From a virus, in the IMG/VR virus record IMGVR_UViG_3300030380_005716, positions 1 to 22,189 of that record: a stretch of DNA of 22,189 bases, one strand, 5' to 3'. Both the position numbers and the translations under genes were made by a program. The notes beneath the pieces were generated by a model. That model made no database searches. It was not told where the DNA came from and saw nothing but the letters and a program-made list of their open reading frames with translations. Below, piece after piece: positions 17,843 through 22,189 of the stretch. The stretch's first letter is position 1. Every line of letters begins with the position of its first letter.

Positions 17843-19636
17843 TTATCTTACAACTCCTGTGACGTCCACATCAGGTAAAAGAACTTCAGCTACTGAATTT
17901 TCCGGAATTTTTAGAAAACGACCATCATCTGACATATTCTCTAGTACATTAAATTCGACAGGGCTGTATCCTGAAGTTGCTTTGTTTATTATCTCTACGT
18001 TAGTAGTATCTACTACTCCAGGAACATCGTTCAAAAGCTTGTATATCTCGGAAATATATACAGCTTCACCAATATTGAACTTTACATTCAGGTAATCATT
18101 TTTTAGCTTTTCAACACAAGACTGGAGGATTTCGTATCTATTAGCACTCAATTCGGGTAATACCTCAAAATTAATTCCAATATTTATTATTTGACCATCT
18201 AAAATATCTATGGTATCATTTATCATTTTATATTGTATTAGCCATTCCTTTAAGTTTTCTTTTAGTATACTGTTGGGAACCACAAAATTTCCATTGATAT
18301 TCTCTGACAGAACATACAAATTTAAGTTTCTTTTTACAGAATCTTTATCTCTTACTACATTAACTCTTTTGATTTTGCCAAATTTTGATGGCATTCTATA
18401 TGATAAGTTAATGTAATCATTTCGAGTGACGGCTCGGTTTTGAGCGGCTTGACTACCGAATGCTTGAACTCTTACCTCTTCAGGTGTCAGAGGTTCCGTA
18501 TCTCCAAGAATAGGAGTTTCATTCTCTACTTCCAAAGACGCAATAACGTCTGCAATTAAAGCCTGAGATAGAGAAGCTTGATTTTGAAATCTATAAGTTG
18601 GATTGACTACAGAATTTACAGCACCCACAGCAGCGTTTACTGTTTCAGATGTATTAGCTGTGTACTCTACTGACAGGATTGTATTAACAGGGACAACTCC
18701 AAACTTATCAGACTCAATTAATTTAGTAGGGTCAAACGTTTCATCAGTAACATAATTTCTACCAGTAATATCTAAAGTTACGCTAGACGGGTCAGCAATA
18801 GGATTAGTAGTTATATTCTCAGCGGAACCATAACCAAACTGAAGATAAGTATCATCTGCAACATCTCTTTCAATCACAAATCTTCGAGGAGCAGGTACTG
18901 TCCTAATTATATAAGGGACGGCTGCTCGATTATCATCTGTGTTTACAAGTTCTTTAAATACTATATCCTGACTGAGATGAGAAACTTCAAAATATTCATT
19001 ACCTTGGCTGTCAACAACTGAAGTAATATCTGTAATGTTTGACTGGTCTAATTTGAGTCTCAAAAATCTTTGATAATTTCCTACTGTTATAGATTGCACA
19101 AATCTCTCGCCAGACACCACTTGCCCAAAAGCCTTAACAGCAAAAAAGGTAGGATTACCTGTTGTGCTATCAACTCGTGCCACGGTTACTTTATTGTTAG
19201 AGTCACTGAAATCTACATTTTCTACCAAAGTAAAAGTAGCACCACTGCTCGACCCGAGAACAGTACCACCTTCAAGAATTGGCAAGTAATTTAAGTCTGG
19301 TCCTCTAGTGTTAGTATTAGCTGGAACAATAATATAAAAAGAGCACTGCCCTGTAGAACGAGCCGCACCAGGATATCGGTATCCTACACTCTCAGCCAGT
19401 CGGACTATATTTCCAAATTCAATAGCGCTGTCCAAAAAGGATTCATTGGTTTGATAGTCGGCATAAAATGAAAGCTGGTCTCCGACATAAGCAACCAAAT
19501 CCATCATCAAGGAACCAAAAGAGGCTTCATTAAAATCCTTAAATGTTGTTGGGTAATATCTTTTTGCGTAATTTACCAAATCCTCTTTGATAGATTCGAA
19601 ATCACGACTTGTATAATTGATTGGTCTTTTTGCCAT
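17843..19636 (-). CDS. Baseplate wedge protein, T4 gp6 / P2 J type (baseplate J-like)
   Basis: A complete 597-residue frame. The N-terminus has the gp6/J layout: NYTSRDFESIKEDL (7-20), then FNEASFGSLMMDLVAYVGDQ (35-54), LSFYADYQTNESFLDSA (55-71) and a GYRYPGAARST segment (85-95). The conserved baseplate-J core comes later: QAAQNRAVTRNDYINLSYR (396-414) followed by GKIKRVNVVRD (420-430). Length compares with about 660 residues for T4 gp6. In the known family this protein forms dimers that build the iris-like ring of baseplate wedges around the hub and drive the change in shape at sheath contraction. It follows the gp25-type gene, the same adjacency as W-J in P2 and other contractile systems. 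A Shine-Dalgarno-rich 15-base gap precedes the ATG. The assignment to the family is firm; the T4 name is by analogy. Confidence 0.93.
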   Translation of the reverse strand: MAKRPINYTSRDFESIKEDLVNYAKRYYPTTFKDFNEASFGSLMMDLVAYVGDQLSFYADYQTNESFLDSAIEFGNIVRLAESVGYRYPGAARSTGQCSFYIIVPANTNTRGPDLNYLPILEGGTVLGSSSGATFTLVENVDFSDSNNKVTVARVDSTTGNPTFFAVKAFGQVVSGERFVQSITVGNYQRFLRLKLDQSNITDITSVVDSQGNEYFEVSHLSQDIVFKELVNTDDNRAAVPYIIRTVPAPRRFVIERDVADDTYLQFGYGSAENITTNPIADPSSVTLDITGRNYVTDETFDPTKLIESDKFGVVPVNTILSVEYTANTSETVNAAVGAVNSVVNPTYRFQNQASLSQALIADVIASLEVENETPILGDTEPLTPEEVRVQAFGSQAAQNRAVTRNDYINLSYRMPSKFGKIKRVNVVRDKDSVKRNLNLYVLSENINGNFVVPNSILKENLKEWLIQYKMINDTIDILDGQIINIGINFEVLPELSANRYEILQSCVEKLKNDYLNVKFNIGEAVYISEIYKLLNDVPGVVDTTNVEIINKATSGYSPVEFNVLENMSDDGRFLKIPENSVAEVLLPDVDVTGVVR

Positions 19637-19637
19637 A

Positions 19638-19649
19638 TTCCTACCGCCT
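19638..19649 (-). promoter_or_regulatory. Ribosome binding site of the gp6/J-type gene
   Basis: The minus strand reads AGGCGGTAGGAA just before the start codon, in the only 15-base gap of the operon. It offers two candidate sites: AGGCGG at a usual distance (7 bases) and GGA very close to the ATG. It supports the ATG at 19636. Confidence 0.6.
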
Positions 19650-19651
19650 TT

Positions 19652-20056
19652 TTAAATAGTGTTTGATACAGTTATTTTTAGCTCATCGGAACCATTATAG
19701 GGAAGTATGTTATATTTTATCACTACCACTATTTCATTAAGACCTATTGTTACGTCTTCAGTACTAGTAATAAAATCAACAGATTCTAAGTTGATAACTG
19801 GCAAATAGATGCTGGTTTGTTCTGCTATTCTTTCAGCAACTTGATTGAAAGTGTCATTGTTTATGTTCTCAAACAAAAAATTGTAAATACCTACCCCAAA
19901 CTCGGGCAACATTACTCTCTCTCCAGGAGAAGTCAACACTAAGTTCTTGAAATTCTGTTTTATAGCTTCAAGAATAGTTTTGTTTAATTTGTATGGACCG
20001 TCTTGACTGTCGTAAGCCAAAGGTAGTCCTACAGATATGCCTTGTAATTTGCTCAT
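19652..20056 (-). CDS. Baseplate wedge protein, T4 gp25 / P2 W family
   Basis: A complete 134-residue frame, close to the 132 residues of T4 gp25. The family signature is clear: GLPLAYDSQDGPYKLNKT at 10-27, then LVLTSPGERVMLPEFGVGIY at 39-58 with the invariant-looking GERV and P-E-FG, followed by FLFENINNDTFNQVAERIAEQ and two long beta strands near the C-terminus (VTIGLNEIVVVIKYNI). In contractile phages, R-type pyocins and type VI systems this protein sits at the wedge next to the gp6/J dimer and starts sheath assembly. The gene starts one base after the stop of the 694-residue gene (TAATATG) and is followed by gp6/J, as in other contractile modules. The ribosome site AGGT is weak, so coupling to upstream translation is likely. 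Confidence 0.95.
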   Translation of the reverse strand: MSKLQGISVGLPLAYDSQDGPYKLNKTILEAIKQNFKNLVLTSPGERVMLPEFGVGIYNFLFENINNDTFNQVAERIAEQTSIYLPVINLESVDFITSTEDVTIGLNEIVVVIKYNILPYNGSDELKITVSNTI

Positions 20057-20057
20057 A

Positions 20058-22142
20058 TTATATGTACCTGCTCAAAATATTTATTTCACCTTGTATTCTA
20101 GCGATATTTATTGCTATTCTGTCTTCCTCAGCTTGAATGTCCCCTTCATTGACAAACCCCACTGCCCTGGCAGCATCAGCCAATGTAGGAGCAGACAAGA
20201 GAGCACAGACCCTTTGCATTGTATCATAAATCTTACTCTTAAGAATCCCAACGCTAACAGCCTCAGAAGTCGTTGGTTCTTCTCCTCGACCAGTATACCC
20301 CTGGTCATTTTCATCATCCCAGAGTGCACTGACCGTATCGGCTGCACTGTAGCCAAGGCTTTCTTGAAAGAAATTATCTAACTGGTCTCTATCGTATGTA
20401 CATATATCACCAAGGGCAATAGTTATGTTTCTATTCCGATATTCGGCTCGCAAATTCGTAAATCTTAAATTTGCAGCTACCTTAATCTGATTAGCAATAC
20501 TCAACAAAGGTCCTCCCTCCCAGGCAGATTGATACCCCAGCCCTTCTTGATTGGCACCAGTTGCCGCCTTTTGAAGCAACGCATCCACTGTATCATAATA
20601 TTCTTGTGGTGCGTCCACTGGACTGAGAGAGTAATACCCTCCTCTTTTTGCGGCAAAATATAAATCTTCATAATCTCCAATGCCAAAATCTGGAGTTTCC
20701 TCTCTGTTTAGCTCTGTAATACCCCTTCTAAGATAAGCGACCCTTTCGCTCGCCTCTTCTCTTGAATAATATGTTCTTGGTGTTCCTTCGTAATCTGTTA
20801 TGGTTATTGGGAAATTTTCATAAAGGGAACTAAATCTACTAGATAGCGAGCCATTGACCGCAGTCAATATAGCATCATCAGCTTGGGCTGCCTGAGACTT
20901 TAATTGAAAATCAAGCTCTTTTATAGCAGTGGATAAGCCCGTCATATCCCAACTGATAATATAAGCTGCATAAAGTTGTGCCAATGGGAAGAGGTAAGCG
21001 CCGGCACGCCAAAATGTCGAATTACCCCCAAAGCCACCTTTGTTCCTAAGACCTTCAAACTCTTGCACTTTATCTGGTTGAGGGTCTTCAGTGGTATAAT
21101 ATTCTTCCATTCTCTCGCAATAACTTCTAACCAGGTTTATAAATCTTTCTCTACCATCTCCCTCAAATATAGACTTATTAGCGGATAAATATTCTGTTCC
21201 TTCGGCAATGTTATCCAGAACCCTGTATAGGACGCACCTTAATAATACTCTTAGGTTTTCTCGGGGAGTTCGGTTAGAATAAAATCTAAAATCTCTATTT
21301 AGGTTGCGAGAGGGGTCGGAATAGGCTTTTTCTATAATGTCAAAATTATCATATATAACCCCAATCAACTGTTTTTGGGAATACTCTTTTTCTAATTTTC
21401 TTAGTAAATAGTCAGACAATAAATATAAGGTGCCGTCGCTGCACCACTGTGGATATACTTGCAAAAGAGGTCCAGAGTTAAACATTAGTCGAACGATGCG
21501 AGCTTGAATTGATAAGACTATTGAAGATGCTACTTCTTCTTCTTGGGTGGTTACGCATTTGTCGTCCACCAAGTCAAAAGGAAACTTATTTACTGCCCGA
21601 ACAAAAGGTGGCAACCGACGTGGAGCTAGCGACGGGGCGGTGTAAAAACTCTCAATTGACTTTTCGTTGAGTCGATATGGGTTACCGAAAGTAAGTAAAT
21701 TTCTGTTTCTCTTAGGATAAGAGTCTCGTGGGTTATCGGGAGTTTGTTCAGGACCTCCAGCACCTTGTCCTGGTTCTGCCCAGGCATTTATATTCATTGC
21801 AAACTGGCTTCTAGTGTTTTTGGCTGCGCCATCCCCAGGGGTTATTAGAGTAGTCCCAGGGTCGGAATATGATAAGTTATCCATAAAAGAAGTATTAAGA
21901 ATAGAGTAATTCATCATAGGAACCTGTGTTTCAAATGTTCCAAATAGGTCTTCAGTGCTATCACGCCCACTCAAAGGGTCACTTGCTATAAGTGGTCCTT
22001 CATAATTGGTAGGAAAATATAACGGAGGGTCGCTTGAAAGGTCAACAATACTAAACCCTGTTCCGGCATTTTTTATTACCCTGTTTTCTCTTTGTTGTTC
22101 GTTTTCATTTACGCCACGGAACACCAAAGCTAATCTAGGCAT
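20058..22142 (-). CDS. Unrecognised phage structural protein of at least 694 residues, possibly cut at its N-terminus
   Basis: From the first in-window ATG the frame gives 694 residues ending in TAA. I do not recognise a family. The N-terminal 230 residues are Pro/Gly/Asn-rich with little obvious regular structure. From about residue 205 it becomes largely helical (VASSIVLSIQARIVRLMFNS; LYLLSDYLLRKLEKEY), with a long mostly helical body to the C-terminus, which ends in an amphipathic helix (EDRIAINIARIQGEINIL). No catalytic motif, signal peptide or membrane segment is visible. Upstream of this ATG I see no clear ribosome site within 15 bases, and the same frame stays open for 15 more codons to the right edge (about 22187), reading RNGRYWTEENRKNP before the Met. 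The true start may therefore lie outside the window. Position just before gp25 makes a tail or baseplate role likely. Confidence 0.8.
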   Translation of the reverse strand: MPRLALVFRGVNENEQQRENRVIKNAGTGFSIVDLSSDPPLYFPTNYEGPLIASDPLSGRDSTEDLFGTFETQVPMMNYSILNTSFMDNLSYSDPGTTLITPGDGAAKNTRSQFAMNINAWAEPGQGAGGPEQTPDNPRDSYPKRNRNLLTFGNPYRLNEKSIESFYTAPSLAPRRLPPFVRAVNKFPFDLVDDKCVTTQEEEVASSIVLSIQARIVRLMFNSGPLLQVYPQWCSDGTLYLLSDYLLRKLEKEYSQKQLIGVIYDNFDIIEKAYSDPSRNLNRDFRFYSNRTPRENLRVLLRCVLYRVLDNIAEGTEYLSANKSIFEGDGRERFINLVRSYCERMEEYYTTEDPQPDKVQEFEGLRNKGGFGGNSTFWRAGAYLFPLAQLYAAYIISWDMTGLSTAIKELDFQLKSQAAQADDAILTAVNGSLSSRFSSLYENFPITITDYEGTPRTYYSREEASERVAYLRRGITELNREETPDFGIGDYEDLYFAAKRGGYYSLSPVDAPQEYYDTVDALLQKAATGANQEGLGYQSAWEGGPLLSIANQIKVAANLRFTNLRAEYRNRNITIALGDICTYDRDQLDNFFQESLGYSAADTVSALWDDENDQGYTGRGEEPTTSEAVSVGILKSKIYDTMQRVCALLSAPTLADAARAVGFVNEGDIQAEEDRIAINIARIQGEINILSRYI

Positions 22143-22189
22143 TGGGTTTTTTCGATTTTCTTCGGTCCAATATCTACCGTTACGGCGGG

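Larger units (their letters stand above)
1..22189. other. Region free of the tetranucleotide GATC
   Basis: Reading every line and line junction, I found no GATC on either strand (the site is its own reverse complement). From base composition alone about 80 would be expected, and the trinucleotides GAT and ATC each occur hundreds of times. Related sites such as GAATC, GATTC, GTAC, CTAG, CCTGG and GGCC are present, so this is not general avoidance of short palindromes. The count is by eye. Confidence 0.85.

Noticed and set aside
17843-20056. Type VI secretion system, tailocin or extracellular contractile injection system instead of a phage
   Set aside because: gp25 and gp6/J homologues occur in all of these, but the giant LamG protein and its DNRLRE-like neighbour fit a large phage better, and no VgrG, AAA+ ATPase or toxin gene is visible. 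A tailocin or prophage remnant cannot be fully excluded from one window.
1-22189. tRNA genes, CRISPR arrays, insertion sequences, attachment sites, terminators
   Set aside because: The window is fully coding with gaps of at most 15 bases between genes, and I saw no direct or inverted repeats or cloverleaf-like sequence that would support any of these.

Overview
The window is a single minus-strand block of virion structural genes, most likely from an uncultured tailed phage with a contractile tail (myovirus type). It is AT-rich (I judge about 40% GC by eye) and almost completely coding. There is no tRNA, rRNA, CRISPR array, integrase or insertion sequence. Host and species cannot be read from this piece. 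The AT-rich composition and the giant LamG-containing structural protein resemble uncultured marine phages, but that is an inference from memory, not a database result.

Layout in the direction of transcription (right to left): (1) a 694-residue or longer unrecognised structural protein whose frame stays open to the right edge; (2) a gp25/W-type baseplate wedge protein of 134 residues; (3) a gp6/J-type baseplate wedge protein of 597 residues; (4) a 504-residue protein with a DNRLRE-like beta domain; (5) a 3074-residue giant with an N-terminal LamG domain, a tail-protein-I-like helical segment, a second probable LamG-like domain and long conserved regions; (6) a 313-residue conserved phage protein; (7) a 1316-residue unrecognised structural protein with a Pro-rich linker near its C-terminus; (8) a structural protein of at least 731 residues cut by the left edge.

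Seven of these genes start inside the window, and junctions are 0 to 15 bases apart. Two are exact TAAATG stop-start fusions, and some ribosome binding sites lie inside the last codons of the upstream gene. This points to one polycistronic, translationally coupled late operon. gp25 and gp6/J fix the module as baseplate. By analogy with the P2 order W-J-I-H, the proteins after J probably build the baseplate periphery, fibre attachment or host-recognition structures.

The most striking signal is not a gene. Reading all 22,189 bases on both strands, I found no GATC at all, where tens would be expected. The coding sequence shows how it is avoided: Asp before a codon starting with C is written GAC in every case I checked, while Asp elsewhere is freely GAT. 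This suggests strong selection by GATC-specific restriction or methylation-dependent processes in the host range.
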